DNA of 59,278 bases from Cloacibacterium sp046296655 (GTDB lineage: Bacteria > Bacteroidota > Bacteroidia > Flavobacteriales > Weeksellaceae): NCBI GenBank assembly GCA_046296655.1, contig JBKBLE010000012.1, positions 1 through 59,278 of the forward strand. Reading direction: 5' to 3'. Positions 50,371 to 59,234 of the stretch are shown here, piece by piece. A program made the position numbers and the translations under genes. The notes beneath the pieces are model-generated. The model had not been told where the DNA came from. It was given only the letters and a program-made list of their open reading frames with translations, and did no database searches. The first letter of the stretch is position 1; every line of letters starts with the position of its first letter.

Positions 50371-52782
50371 TTAAAAATCAAATTTTAAGCTCATACTTAA
50401 ACTTCTGCCTGGTAATGGTCTTCCTCTTACAATTCCGTTAGTTGGGATAGATCCTTCTTCTGCCTCAGTAACGCCTATAGCATCAAAAATATTATTTCCA
50501 TTAATACTAGCGCCTAAATTTTTAGTAAATTGATAAGATAGATAAGGATTTACAACCATGTATGATGGCATAACTAAGCTGTTATTATCTTGAGCATAAG
50601 CTTTGGAAGCGCCAATTAAAAAGAAGCCGGTACTTACTTTTCCTAAATTCACATTAGGGTTTAGGTTGTACATTAATTTAGGTGTTCTTCTAGGTGTGTT
50701 TCCTACGATGGTTTTATCTATAGCGTCTTTAATTTCTGCATTTGTATAGGTAAGACCACCTCTTACTTCAAAAGTTTTGTTAAGTCTGTAATAACCGTCT
50801 AATTCTACACCTATAGATTGATAATCGTTTTCTGTTTTTCTTTGAGTAGTAGCCTCATAATTAGCCTCTAAAGTTTTAGCATAAAACAAGGTAGTATTTA
50901 GATAAAAACCAGCGCCTCTTAATTTATAACCTCCTTCTAATTGTTTTACTTCGTTTACCTTTACAGCATCTAAAGCTGGATCATCAGTATTTGTATAATT
51001 ATAACCAGAAAATAAGATTCTATCTGCAGAAGCACTGCCTCCTTTGCTTATTCTAGCAAATACAGCATTTTTTTCATTTATAGAATAATTAGCACCCACA
51101 GAATATCCGAAAATATTATAGTCATAATCAACAGGTGTAATGTTGTTTCCTACTGTAGCTACTTTTTGTTCATTAGGATCAATTTTTCCATTTCCATTCA
51201 TGTCTATAGCAGCAGTTTGTCCGTTTCCACCAGCAAAATTTCCTGTAACATTACCAATATCATATCTTGCTCCGAAATCTAGGTTTAGTTTTTCTATTGC
51301 ATTGATTTCTATTTGTGCATAAGGAGCAGTAACATCATATTGTGTATCATAATTTCTAGTACAGCAATTGCCCCAAGCTGGAACGCCATAAGCAAGTAGA
51401 CCGTTTGGTGATAAACTCTGTCCTAAAGCATTTTTTACATCTATCATTCTCGCATTATTGTCTGAAACTTCTTGTAGATAAGAATTCCAATGCCAAGACA
51501 TACTAACGTTTTGGATGCCTTTATATAAACCAGCATTTACTTTTACACCGTCCCATTTTTTAGACAAATTGAAATCATTTACAAAATTATTGAAATTGTT
51601 CAATTTAGTATTAAACAAGTGCATAAGCATGTATGTTCCAGAAGTAGATGCCGCAGTATTGGTGCCTGCATAAACTGCAGAATTATAACCAGAAACAGAT
51701 GAGATAATATCATTGTATGAACCTACACTTGCAGGAAAAGGCGCAATGAATTGTCCGCTATTAGCAGAAAATCTAGCTTTTTCTGATAATTTCCAACCAT
51801 TTCCAAAATCATAATTAAACTCTCCACCAATGGTTTTACTTACAGAATGCATTCCATCTGATATATTGCTTGACAAGATGTTTCCATCTCCACCCATTGT
51901 GAAGTCTTTAGTTAAATTTATAGTTTGCATAGCTCCAGTTAAGGCATTGTATGAAGATAATGAACCCCAATTTGGATCAGAGTTACTGCCTGTAACTTTC
52001 ATTGGCATTGGCATATATGCGGCTGTTCTATCATCTAATAGTTTTCCATAAATTCTAAAACTTCCATTTTCAAATTTTTTAAGAAATGACATTCTGAATT
52101 GTCCACCATTATTAGAAGTAAAACCTGTTTTTCTTGGTCCATCTCCAACTCTATAAAAACCACCCAAACTAATGAATGTGTTGTTATTAAGTGGAGTTCC
52201 GTAATCGAAATCTGTTCTATAATTTTTAAAATTTAAACCTAATTGTTGAGTGATGCTTCCTCCTTCTTTTTCGCCGGTTTTTGTGATGAAGTTGATGATA
52301 CCAGCTGGAGAATTACTTGCAAAAACTGAAGCAGAACCACCTCTTAATGCTTCTACTCTAGAGACGAATGAATCAAAACGTGTAAATTGGTCTTGCGTTC
52401 CAAAAGCGATATCTCCGAATTGTAATACAGGTAGACCGTCTTCTTGAATTAATAAATATCTAGAACCTCCTGCAGATACAGGTACACCTCTTACCGTAAT
52501 GTTAGAGTTTCCTTCACCACCAGAAGATTCTGCACGAATTCCTGGTATTGTACGAAAAATTTCTGCAGTTGTTCTTGGTGCTGCATTAATAATCTCTTTC
52601 ATCTTTAATGTAGAAATAGACGTAGAGGTTTTAATTGATGCTTTAGGATTTGCATTACCGGTAATAACTACATCATCAATAGATTTGGTTCTAAGAGAAT
52701 CTTGTTCCTGAGCAAACATTATTGCTCCTATTGACAGTGCACTAACTGTAAAAAGTTTTTTGGGAGTAGTTTGTATTTTCAT
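50371..52782 (-). CDS. TonB-dependent receptor of the sucrose-type locus
   Basis: An 803-residue outer-membrane receptor. From the ATG at 52782 it starts MKIQTTPKKLFTVSALSIGAIMFAQ (a signal peptide in parts), a TonB box region (IDDVVITGNA), plug motifs RTTAEIFRTIPGIRAESSGGEGNSNITVRG, VSAGGSRYLLIQEDGLPVLQFGDIAF and RVEALRGGSASVFASNSPAGIINFITK, then a barrel ending SLSMSLKFDF. No SusD-like partner lies beside it. I rejected the longer frame to 52839 because it adds 19 residues ahead of the signal peptide. It probably imports sucrose or a maltooligosaccharide under LacI control. Confidence 0.9.
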   Translation of the reverse strand: MKIQTTPKKLFTVSALSIGAIMFAQEQDSLRTKSIDDVVITGNANPKASIKTSTSISTLKMKEIINAAPRTTAEIFRTIPGIRAESSGGEGNSNITVRGVPVSAGGSRYLLIQEDGLPVLQFGDIAFGTQDQFTRFDSFVSRVEALRGGSASVFASNSPAGIINFITKTGEKEGGSITQQLGLNFKNYRTDFDYGTPLNNNTFISLGGFYRVGDGPRKTGFTSNNGGQFRMSFLKKFENGSFRIYGKLLDDRTAAYMPMPMKVTGSNSDPNWGSLSSYNALTGAMQTINLTKDFTMGGDGNILSSNISDGMHSVSKTIGGEFNYDFGNGWKLSEKARFSANSGQFIAPFPASVGSYNDIISSVSGYNSAVYAGTNTAASTSGTYMLMHLFNTKLNNFNNFVNDFNLSKKWDGVKVNAGLYKGIQNVSMSWHWNSYLQEVSDNNARMIDVKNALGQSLSPNGLLAYGVPAWGNCCTRNYDTQYDVTAPYAQIEINAIEKLNLDFGARYDIGNVTGNFAGGNGQTAAIDMNGNGKIDPNEQKVATVGNNITPVDYDYNIFGYSVGANYSINEKNAVFARISKGGSASADRILFSGYNYTNTDDPALDAVKVNEVKQLEGGYKLRGAGFYLNTTLFYAKTLEANYEATTQRKTENDYQSIGVELDGYYRLNKTFEVRGGLTYTNAEIKDAIDKTIVGNTPRRTPKLMYNLNPNVNLGKVSTGFFLIGASKAYAQDNNSLVMPSYMVVNPYLSYQFTKNLGASINGNNIFDAIGVTEAEEGSIPTNGIVRGRPLPGRSLSMSLKFDF

Positions 52783-52868
52783 TTTTTTATTTTTTGTATG
52801 CTGTAAATCTATTTTTTTTTGTATAGTAAAAAATAGCAATTTTGTTAATATGAACTAAATGTTAATTT

Positions 52869-52890
52869 CAAACGTTTGCACAATCGTTTG
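52869..52890. promoter_or_regulatory. Twin CAAACGTTTG-type operator of the LacI regulator
   Basis: CAAACGTTTG (52869-52878, a perfect palindrome with a central CG) and CAATCGTTTG (52881-52890) lie 12 bp apart between the divergent TonB receptor and LacI genes. A central CG with A/T-rich flanks is typical of LacI-family operators, so this is probably where the adjacent regulator binds. Confidence 0.72.
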
Positions 52891-52912
52891 CAGTGGATAA
52901 CTTTTTAAAATA

Positions 52913-52990
52913 TTATCAAATTTTAACATAATTTTATCAAATTTTAACACTATTTTAACACTATTTTAACATAATTTTATTATTATTATT
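52913..52990. repeat. Tandem ATTTTAACA-type repeat upstream of the LacI gene
   Basis: Units of ATTTTAACAC and AATTTTATC recur five to six times at a period of 10-13 bp, in phase with the DNA helix, ending in an ATT run. The A/T tracts may bend DNA or bind a nucleoid protein, but this is inference. Confidence 0.6.
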
Positions 52991-53028
52991 GCTGTTATTT
53001 TTACCAAAACTTTACTTAACTTTCCAAA

Positions 53029-53988
53029 ATGAAGAGAATTACTATAAAAGACTTAGCAGATTTACTTCAAATTAGTACATCTACAGTATCTAGAGCGTTA
53101 AGTAATCATCCTGACATAAGTGAGGCTGTAAAACAACGAGTGAAAGAGGCTGCTGAAACCTTCAATTATGTTCCTAATGATTTTGCCATAAATTTTAGAA
53201 AAAAATCTTCTAAAGTAATAGGGCTCATTATTCCTAAAATGTCTATGTTTTTCATACCCTCTATTTTAGAGGGAATATCTGCAATCCTAAATAAAGAAGG
53301 ATATCACTTTTTTATTCTCTCTTCTGAAGAATCTATAGAAATTGAAAAAGAAAATTTACAAACTTGTGCTAATTCTAGAGTAGATGGAGTGTTAATCTCG
53401 CTTACAAGTCAGACTCACGATTTTTCACACTTTAAGAAACTAGATGATTTAGAAATACCTATTGTTCTTTTTGATAAAACCCTATCAGAGCAAAAATATG
53501 ATCAAATTGTTTTTAATAATGAAAAAGATGCAGAAGAATGTGCAAAACAATTAATTGATAGTCATTGTAAAAATATTCTAGCCATTTTTGGAAATAAAGA
53601 TTTAGAAATTACAGAGAGAAGAAGAAGCAGTTTTGAAAAATATCTCAGCAATTTTTCTGATGTTAACTATAAATCTATCTTTTGTAATTCCGCTGAAATA
53701 GTAAAAGAAAAATTAGAAATCATATTAGAATATGAAAAATTTGATGGTATTTTTGCAATGAGCGATGAAACTTTAGCTGGGCTTAATTATGCACTTAAAG
53801 TGAAAGGTTTAAGCGCAAAATCTTATAAAGTTATGGCAATTAGTGAAGGGATTTTTCCTAAGTATCTTAATCCTCATTTTCAATTTCAAAAGAATGATGG
53901 AATAAAAATGGGAATGATGGCTGCGAATACTTTGCTCGATAAAATAAAAAATAAAGATCAGAAAAATATAAATACTTATTATATATAA
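53029..53988 (+). CDS. LacI-family transcriptional regulator
   Basis: A 319-residue regulator. The N-terminal helix-turn-helix ITIKDLADLLQISTSTVSRALSNHP (in parts) and hinge helix NYVPNDFAINFRKKSSKVIGLIIP are those of LacI/GalR proteins. A periplasmic-binding-protein-like sensor domain follows, with GVLISLTSQ, FDKTL and FAMSDETLAGL. It is divergent from the sucrose-type TonB receptor, transporter, kinase and amylosucrase genes, and is likely to repress them through the operators at 52869-52890. The inducer is unknown, presumably sucrose, fructose or a derivative. Confidence 0.92.
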   Translation: MKRITIKDLADLLQISTSTVSRALSNHPDISEAVKQRVKEAAETFNYVPNDFAINFRKKSSKVIGLIIPKMSMFFIPSILEGISAILNKEGYHFFILSSEESIEIEKENLQTCANSRVDGVLISLTSQTHDFSHFKKLDDLEIPIVLFDKTLSEQKYDQIVFNNEKDAEECAKQLIDSHCKNILAIFGNKDLEITERRRSSFEKYLSNFSDVNYKSIFCNSAEIVKEKLEIILEYEKFDGIFAMSDETLAGLNYALKVKGLSAKSYKVMAISEGIFPKYLNPHFQFQKNDGIKMGMMAANTLLDKIKNKDQKNINTYYI

Positions 53989-53990
53989 TA

Positions 53991-54353
53991 ATGTCTAGAA
54001 AATATAAAATTCAGAAAAATCCTTTTGTAGTGCCTACTACAGATGGTAAATTAATTCAAGAACATTGGGGAAATTCTACAGGGAATTCAGAAATTTCTAT
54101 TGCACACATGATTGCGCCACCACATTGGAGCGAACCGCATCAAACGCCAGAGTTCGATGAATTTACCATCATCATCAGAGGGAAAAAACAGTTTGAAATA
54201 GATGGAGAAATGGTGGTTTTAGAAGCTGGACAAAGCATTTTAATCCAAAAAGGGGCAAGAATTCGTTACAGCAACCCTTTCGAAGAAGAATGCGAATATT
54301 TAGCCATCTGTCTGCCTGCTTTTTCCATGGGTTTAGTCAATAGAGAAGGATAA
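53991..54353 (+). CDS. Cupin-domain protein coupled to the LacI gene
   Basis: A 120-residue single-domain cupin. The two cupin motifs read GxxxxPHWSEPHQTPEFDEFTIIIRG, with metal-binding His and Glu residues (H..H..E), and later FEIDGEMVVLEAGQSILIQKGARIRYSNP. Substrate and reaction are unknown; the small size suggests a sugar isomerase, a metal-binding sensor or an epimerase-like role. It starts 2 bp after the LacI stop, so the two are co-translated. Whether it belongs to sugar metabolism is inferred. Confidence 0.85.
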   Translation: MSRKYKIQKNPFVVPTTDGKLIQEHWGNSTGNSEISIAHMIAPPHWSEPHQTPEFDEFTIIIRGKKQFEIDGEMVVLEAGQSILIQKGARIRYSNPFEEECEYLAICLPAFSMGLVNREG

Positions 54354-54465
54354 AGTATTCAAAACTACGCTTTATAGAAAAGAGAAATAATTTTGAGAAA
54401 GTTTTTTTATTGATAATAGATATAAAAATTCACAAAAAATTAATTCTATTGATTGCATAATATTA

Positions 54466-54473
54466 TATTTTTG
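54466..54473 (+). promoter_or_regulatory. TATTTTTG box before the alpha/beta hydrolase gene
   Basis: Exact TAnnTTTG element ending 16 nt before the TTG start codon at 54490; it supports that unusual start. Confidence 0.55.
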
Positions 54474-54489
54474 TAAAAAAGTTAAAAAT

Positions 54490-55269
54490 TTGATTTCATA
54501 TACTATTTATCAAAATTCTGAAAGTGCAGAATGGGTGACCTTTGTGCATGGAGCGGGAGGAAGTTCCTCTATTTGGTTCAAACAAATCCGCGAATTTCAG
54601 AAGAAATTTAATGTCTTATTGCTCGATTTACGAGGTCACGGAAGTTCTAATAAATTAAAGGCTAAGAAATACACCTTTCAATCCATTGCGCACGATATTT
54701 TAGAAGTCATAGACCATCTTAAAATCAAAAGTTCTCATTTTGTGGGGATTTCTCTAGGGTCTATTGTGATTCGTCAGTTGGCAGAAATGCGACCAGAACG
54801 AGTGAAATCTATGGTAATGGGAGGAGCTATTCTGAAAATGAATTTCCGCTCGCAGATTTTAATGAAAATTGGCAATATTTTTAAATACATTTTACCTTAT
54901 TTGGTTTTGTATCGTCTCTTTGCCTTCATTATTATGCCCAAGAAAAACCATAAATCTTCTCGAAATCTGTTTATCAACGAGGCAAAGAAATTATACCAAA
55001 AAGAATTCATCAAGTGGTTTAAATTGACGACAGAAATCAATCCAGTTCTGCGTTGGTTCAGAAAAAAGGAACTCAATATTCCCACTTTTTATGTGATGGG
55101 AGAAGAGGATTATATGTTTTTGCCATCGGTGAAAGAAGTGGTGAAAAACCACGAAAAATCATCGAGTTTATTGGTGATAGAAAACTGCGGTCATGTAGTC
55201 AATGTAGATGCTCCACACGTTTTTAACAGCAAAGTGATCCGATTTTTAGAATCCCTCAAGAAATCTTAA
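54490..55269 (+). CDS. Alpha/beta-hydrolase
   Basis: A 259-residue alpha/beta-hydrolase of unknown substrate. The oxyanion motif VHGAGGSSSIWF, DLRGHGSSN, the nucleophile elbow GISLGSI (S at about residue 95) and the catalytic His in ENCGHVVNVDAP are present; the catalytic acid is probably the Asp in MGEEDYMF. A basic lid segment (residues 130-170) contains a hydrophobic stretch. The start codon is TTG (54490), supported by the promoter box 16 nt upstream; no ATG lies close by. Confidence 0.85.
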   Translation: MISYTIYQNSESAEWVTFVHGAGGSSSIWFKQIREFQKKFNVLLLDLRGHGSSNKLKAKKYTFQSIAHDILEVIDHLKIKSSHFVGISLGSIVIRQLAEMRPERVKSMVMGGAILKMNFRSQILMKIGNIFKYILPYLVLYRLFAFIIMPKKNHKSSRNLFINEAKKLYQKEFIKWFKLTTEINPVLRWFRKKELNIPTFYVMGEEDYMFLPSVKEVVKNHEKSSSLLVIENCGHVVNVDAPHVFNSKVIRFLESLKKS

Positions 55270-55276
55270 ATTCATC

Positions 55277-55396
55277 CAATAACCAACAACCAAACAACCA
55301 ACAACCAAACAACCAACAACCAAACAATCAACTACTAACTACCAACTACTAACTACTAACTACTAACAACCAACTACTGTCACCCAACAGCCAATA
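55277..55396. repeat. Long CCAACAACC/AACTACTAACT low-complexity tract
   Basis: About 120 bp made almost only of CAACCAAC and AACTACTAAC words between the hydrolase and Lrp genes. Similar words occur between atpA and atpG, and shorter related tracts at 29866-29983, 33900-33940 and 36455-36490. No ORF or structure explains them. Confidence 0.75.
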
Positions 55397-55491
55397 ACTC
55401 CTTTTGTAGATTTTTTTTATGGTCAAACTTCCAAAATACAGGATATTTTAAAAATAATTCTTATTTTTGACTTCGTTTTTAGATAAAATTT

Positions 55492-55953
55492 ATGAAGTCA
55501 CTCGATAAGTTAGATTACAAAATCCTCAATATTCTGCAAGAAGATAACACGATTGCCATCAAAGATTTGGCGGAAAGAATTGGTTTATCTTTCACACCCA
55601 CTTACGAAAGAGTAAAATCTCTCAAAAACAATGGAATCATCAAAAAATATGTAGCCATCGTAGATAGAGAAAAAGTCGGGTATGAGCTGGTAGCGTATTG
55701 CAACGTAACCATTAAAAATAAATCAGTGGAAATCTTAAGGGATTTTGAAGAAAAACTCAATAAATGTCCTGAAATAGTAGAAGTAGTGAGTGTTTCTGGA
55801 GTGTATGATTATATGATTAAAATTGTGACCAAAAACATCAAAGAATACAATGATTTTGTAGAAAAAACATTTACCAATTATCCACACATCGGAGATTATC
55901 ACAGCAGCATCGTACTGTGTACGGTAAAAGAAGAAACTAAAATTTTCTTGTAA
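55492..55953 (+). CDS. Lrp/AsnC-family transcriptional regulator
   Basis: A 153-residue regulator with an N-terminal winged helix-turn-helix (LDYKILNILQEDNTIAIKDLAERIGLSFTPTYERVKSL, in parts) and a C-terminal RAM (AsnC) domain with GVYDYMIKIVTKNIKEYNDFVE, which binds amino acids and forms octamers. It probably controls amino-acid metabolism. The regulon cannot be read here. A terminator follows. Confidence 0.93.
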   Translation: MKSLDKLDYKILNILQEDNTIAIKDLAERIGLSFTPTYERVKSLKNNGIIKKYVAIVDREKVGYELVAYCNVTIKNKSVEILRDFEEKLNKCPEIVEVVSVSGVYDYMIKIVTKNIKEYNDFVEKTFTNYPHIGDYHSSIVLCTVKEETKIFL

Positions 55954-55975
55954 AATTTTTAAAATAAAAGATAGA

Positions 55976-56005
55976 AAGTCACATCATCACGATGTAACTT
56001 TTTTT
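55976..56005 (+). terminator. Terminator after the Lrp-type gene
   Basis: AAGTCACATC-ATCAC-GATGTAACTT hairpin with one mismatch, followed by TTTTTTTG. Confidence 0.8.
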
Positions 56006-56028
56006 GGTAGAATATGTTTTTACAGAAT

Positions 56029-56637
56029 TTAAAAATCTAAACCTAAATTTTTAAGTTCGGTTTCTAAATTCATGTTTTCATTCACATGAACTGTGATGAA
56101 ATCTAAACTTTTTGCCGTTTCGATGTTGTGGAAATTATCGTCAATAAAAACAGATTCTTCGGCTTTTATTTGGTATCGGTCGAGGAGAACTTCCCAAATT
56201 TTAGGATTCGGTTTGATGAGTTTTTCTTCGCCAGAAACTACAATTTTCCCTTCAAAAACATTGAAGAATTCATAATTCGCCAAAGCGTAAGGAAAAAACT
56301 CAGCCGACCAATTGGTAAGCCCGAAAAGTTCATACTTTCCTTTTAATCTTTGCAAAACACTCACGTTTTCTGGAATGTCTGAACGCAACATGATGTGCCA
56401 GTTTTCATAATATGCCAATATCTCTTTTTCCCATTCTGGATGTTGTGCAATCAGCAAAGCATTGGCTTCGGCTACGCTTCTGCCTCGGTCTTGTTCTGCA
56501 TTCCATTCATTGGTGGCAATATTTCCCAAGAAATATTCCATTTTTTCGTCGTCATTGAAATAATCTCTGAAAAAATAACGCGGGTCCCAATCCATAACTA
56601 CTCCGCCAAAATCAAAGATGATATTTTTGATATTCAT
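56029..56637 (-). CDS. HAD-superfamily hydrolase (YihX-like)
   Basis: A 202-residue haloacid-dehalogenase-like phosphatase. Motif I is IIFDFGGVVMDWDP (nucleophile D10), motif II LFGLTNWS, motif III K about 148 in EKLIKPNPKIWE, motif IV FIDDNFHNIETAKSL. It resembles YihX-type sugar phosphatases. It is 12 bp downstream of the HsdR-N-like gene, so the two may share a transcript. Confidence 0.88.
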   Translation of the reverse strand: MNIKNIIFDFGGVVMDWDPRYFFRDYFNDDEKMEYFLGNIATNEWNAEQDRGRSVAEANALLIAQHPEWEKEILAYYENWHIMLRSDIPENVSVLQRLKGKYELFGLTNWSAEFFPYALANYEFFNVFEGKIVVSGEEKLIKPNPKIWEVLLDRYQIKAEESVFIDDNFHNIETAKSLDFITVHVNENMNLETELKNLGLDF

Positions 56638-56649
56638 GTTTTTCTTATT

Positions 56650-57084
56650 TTAAAATTCTACATTTTCGAAATGATAGTTTCCGTTTTCAAATCTCGCAGC
56701 AATATGCTGTAAACCATTGCTCAAAATAATTTTTTCAGCACCAAACACCGAATTGTATCTTGCAATTTGTTCAAATGTTTGTTCGGTAAGGGTGATATGT
56801 GGTGCTTTGAGTTCTACCAAAATTTTAGGTGCTGTTTTTTCGGTAATCAAGAGGTCTAATCTCTTGATGGTTCCGTTTAATTCTAGTTTTTTTTCTAGGA
56901 TTAATGCAGATTTCGCATACTTTTTTACTTGAGTGAAATAGTGTACGAAATGCTGTCTTACCCACTCTTCAGGAGTGAGAACCAACCAAGATTTCCTTAC
57001 CATATCATAAATAAAAAACGTATCTTTGTCTCGCTTGATATCAAAAACAAAATCTTCTTTAAAATTTAATTTCGGCAGCTGCAT
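56650..57084 (-). CDS. HsdR N-terminal-domain protein (PD-(D/E)XK nuclease fold)
   Basis: A 144-residue protein resembling the N-terminal domain of type I restriction subunit HsdR, without helicase domains or partner subunits. The nuclease-fold core is seen as RLDLLITEK (Asp) followed by KILVELKAP (E-x-K), with QIARYNSVF after it. It is not part of a restriction locus here. The start codon lies 4 bp from that of holA, on the other strand, so the two share one tiny promoter region. Function: probably DNA binding or repair; unknown. Confidence 0.78.
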   Translation of the reverse strand: MQLPKLNFKEDFVFDIKRDKDTFFIYDMVRKSWLVLTPEEWVRQHFVHYFTQVKKYAKSALILEKKLELNGTIKRLDLLITEKTAPKILVELKAPHITLTEQTFEQIARYNSVFGAEKIILSNGLQHIAARFENGNYHFENVEF

Positions 57085-57088
57085 TCAG

Positions 57089-58120
57089 ATGAAAGAATTA
57101 GAACAGATTTTCAAACATATTAAAAATAGGGAATTTTTACCCATCTACTTTTTCCATGGCGAAGAAGCTTTTTTTATAGACGCAGCTGTAAAAGCATTAG
57201 AAAATGATGTGCTTACAGAAGACGAAAAAGCTTTTAACCAAACGGTAGTCTATGGCAAAGATACCAATTATAATGATATTTTGGCACTTTCTAGACAGTA
57301 TCCTATGATGGGAGATAAACAACTCATCATCGTAAAAGAAGCACAAGACTTAAAATTAAATGAAGAAGAATCTAGAATTCTAGAAAACTACGCCACAAAT
57401 CCTGTGGAATCTACCATTCTGGTCTTTGCACACAAGCATAAAAAAGTAGACAGCCGAAAAAAAGTATTCAAAATTCTAGACAAAGCAAATATGCTCTTTC
57501 ACAGCGAACCTGTAAAAGATTATAACTTGGCGAAATGGATAGAAGACGAAGCTAGAAACCTTCAAATAAAACTAGCGCCAGGAATTGCTCAGCTATTGGC
57601 AGATTACTTAGGAAATGACCTTTCCAGAATTTCCAATGAGCTGAATAAAATGAAGTTGGTGCTGAAAGAAGGAGAAGTTTTAGACGGTAAACTCGTAGAA
57701 ACGCATATTGGGATTTCTAAGGAATTTAATGTTTATGAATTGCAAAAAGCACTCGGAAAAAAAGATAGCAATCAAGCCTTCAAAATTGCGTATTACATGG
57801 GAAAAAATCCCAAAACCAATCCTATTGTCATGACCATAGGAAATCTCTATAATTTTTTCAGCAATGTAGTGATGTATCATACCGTAGCGAATCAAGGCCA
57901 AAGTCTCATCGCATCAGCATTGGGTGTAAATCCTTATTTTGTGAAAGATTATGCAGAAGCGGCGAGAAATTATCCGTTGAAATTTGCAACCAGAGTTATC
58001 TCCGTTTTGAGAGAAATTGATTTAAAATCAAAAGGTCTAGGCGCGGTAAATATGGAGGAAAGTGAACTCTTAAAAGAAATGGTTTACAAAATTGTAAACA
58101 TTGATAAAATCAAAAGCTAA
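57089..58120 (+). CDS. holA: DNA polymerase III subunit delta
   Basis: The clamp-loader subunit delta, which opens the beta clamp. From the ATG at 57089 it has 343 residues with the family start MKELEQIFKHIKNREFLPIYFFHGEEAFFID (in parts), an AAA+ -like domain I (LSRQYPMMGDKQLIIVKEAQ), and the collar domain III ending in LLKEMVYKIVNIDKIK. The longer frame to 57026 adds 21 residues that overlap the divergent HsdR-N-like gene and was rejected. Confidence 0.93.
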   Translation: MKELEQIFKHIKNREFLPIYFFHGEEAFFIDAAVKALENDVLTEDEKAFNQTVVYGKDTNYNDILALSRQYPMMGDKQLIIVKEAQDLKLNEEESRILENYATNPVESTILVFAHKHKKVDSRKKVFKILDKANMLFHSEPVKDYNLAKWIEDEARNLQIKLAPGIAQLLADYLGNDLSRISNELNKMKLVLKEGEVLDGKLVETHIGISKEFNVYELQKALGKKDSNQAFKIAYYMGKNPKTNPIVMTIGNLYNFFSNVVMYHTVANQGQSLIASALGVNPYFVKDYAEAARNYPLKFATRVISVLREIDLKSKGLGAVNMEESELLKEMVYKIVNIDKIKS

Positions 58121-58122
58121 AA

Positions 58123-59085
58123 ATGATTAAAAATATCTGGAAACAAATCATTTTACTCATTCTTCGTTTACAAGGCGAAGCAGATGCCAGTCGATATAAA
58201 GTCATTAAAACCAAAAATAATATTTTGGTTTCCCTAAGAAACGAAGTCAAAAATATTTTACTCATTACCATCGGTGTATTCTCAGCAGGTTTCGGTTTCA
58301 AAGGATTTCTTTTGACCAATAAATTTATAGATGGTGGCGCCACAGGGATTTCGTTGTTGGTTTCAGCGTTGACAGAAATTCCGATTTATTACTTGATTCC
58401 GCTTATCAATTTGCCTTTCATTATTATGGGGCACAAAACGGTGGGAATCAATTTTGCAGTAAAAACAGCGCTTGCAATTGGTGGTTTAGCATTGGTTTTA
58501 GCCAACGTAGACTTCCCAAATGTAACGAATGATAATATTCTAGTGGCGGTTTTTGGCGGTTTCTTTTTAGGAGCAGGAATCGGTTTGTCTATTAGAGGAG
58601 GCGCTGTAATTGATGGAACCGAAGTTTTAGCATTATATTTAAGTAAAAAATTAGGGACGACTATCGGAGATGTAATTATCATCATCAATGTAATGATTTT
58701 CTCTGCTGCAGCGTACTTTTTAGGCGTAGAAATCGCTTTGTATTCTATGATTACGTATTTATCAGCTTCTAAAACACTCGATTTTATTGTAGAAGGAATT
58801 GAAGAATATATCGGAGTAACCATCGTTTCTTCAAAATGTGTTGAGATTAAAGAAATGATTTACAATGAATTAGGAAGAGGAGTTACCGTTTATAATGGTA
58901 AAAAAGGCTTCGGAAAACGAGGAATTAAAGAAGACAATGATATTATTTTTACGGTGATTACTCGTTTAGAAGTGAGCAAACTGACCACGGAATTAGAGAA
59001 AATTGCGCCTACCGCATTCGTGGTGATGCACACGGTAAAAGATACCAAAGGTGGAATGATTAAGAAAAGACCATTGAAACATTAA
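58123..59085 (+). CDS. YitT-family membrane protein
   Basis: A 320-residue inner-membrane protein with five to six membrane helices in residues 45-210 (GFKGFLLTNKFIDGGATGISLLVS, FIIMGHKTVGINFAVKTA, and the glycine-rich GGFFLGAGIGLSIRGGAVIDGTEVLAL), then a soluble DUF2179 domain (about residues 230-310, VTIVSSKCVEIKEMIYNELGRGVTVYNGKKG). Members are transporters or regulators of unknown substrate. The start is 2 bp after the holA stop, so the genes are co-transcribed. Confidence 0.9.
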   Translation: MIKNIWKQIILLILRLQGEADASRYKVIKTKNNILVSLRNEVKNILLITIGVFSAGFGFKGFLLTNKFIDGGATGISLLVSALTEIPIYYLIPLINLPFIIMGHKTVGINFAVKTALAIGGLALVLANVDFPNVTNDNILVAVFGGFFLGAGIGLSIRGGAVIDGTEVLALYLSKKLGTTIGDVIIIINVMIFSAAAYFLGVEIALYSMITYLSASKTLDFIVEGIEEYIGVTIVSSKCVEIKEMIYNELGRGVTVYNGKKGFGKRGIKEDNDIIFTVITRLEVSKLTTELEKIAPTAFVVMHTVKDTKGGMIKKRPLKH

Positions 59086-59234
59086 TTTCAACTTTTCATA
59101 TAAAAATTTTCAAAAATGGAAATGCCAAATCAAAAATAGTTTTCATTCAATACTGTCCTAAATAAAAAAACAGATATATTTTATGCACATATAGATAGGC
59201 ATTAAGCAGAATTTTCTATAGATTTTCAAAAAGA

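Noticed and set aside
56650..57084. Restriction-modification system
   Set aside because: The HsdR-like protein has only the nuclease-fold domain, and no HsdM, HsdS or helicase is nearby.
58389..58823. 144-residue minus-strand reading frame
   Set aside because: Lies entirely inside the YitT gene on the other strand, with low-complexity composition of an antisense shadow.
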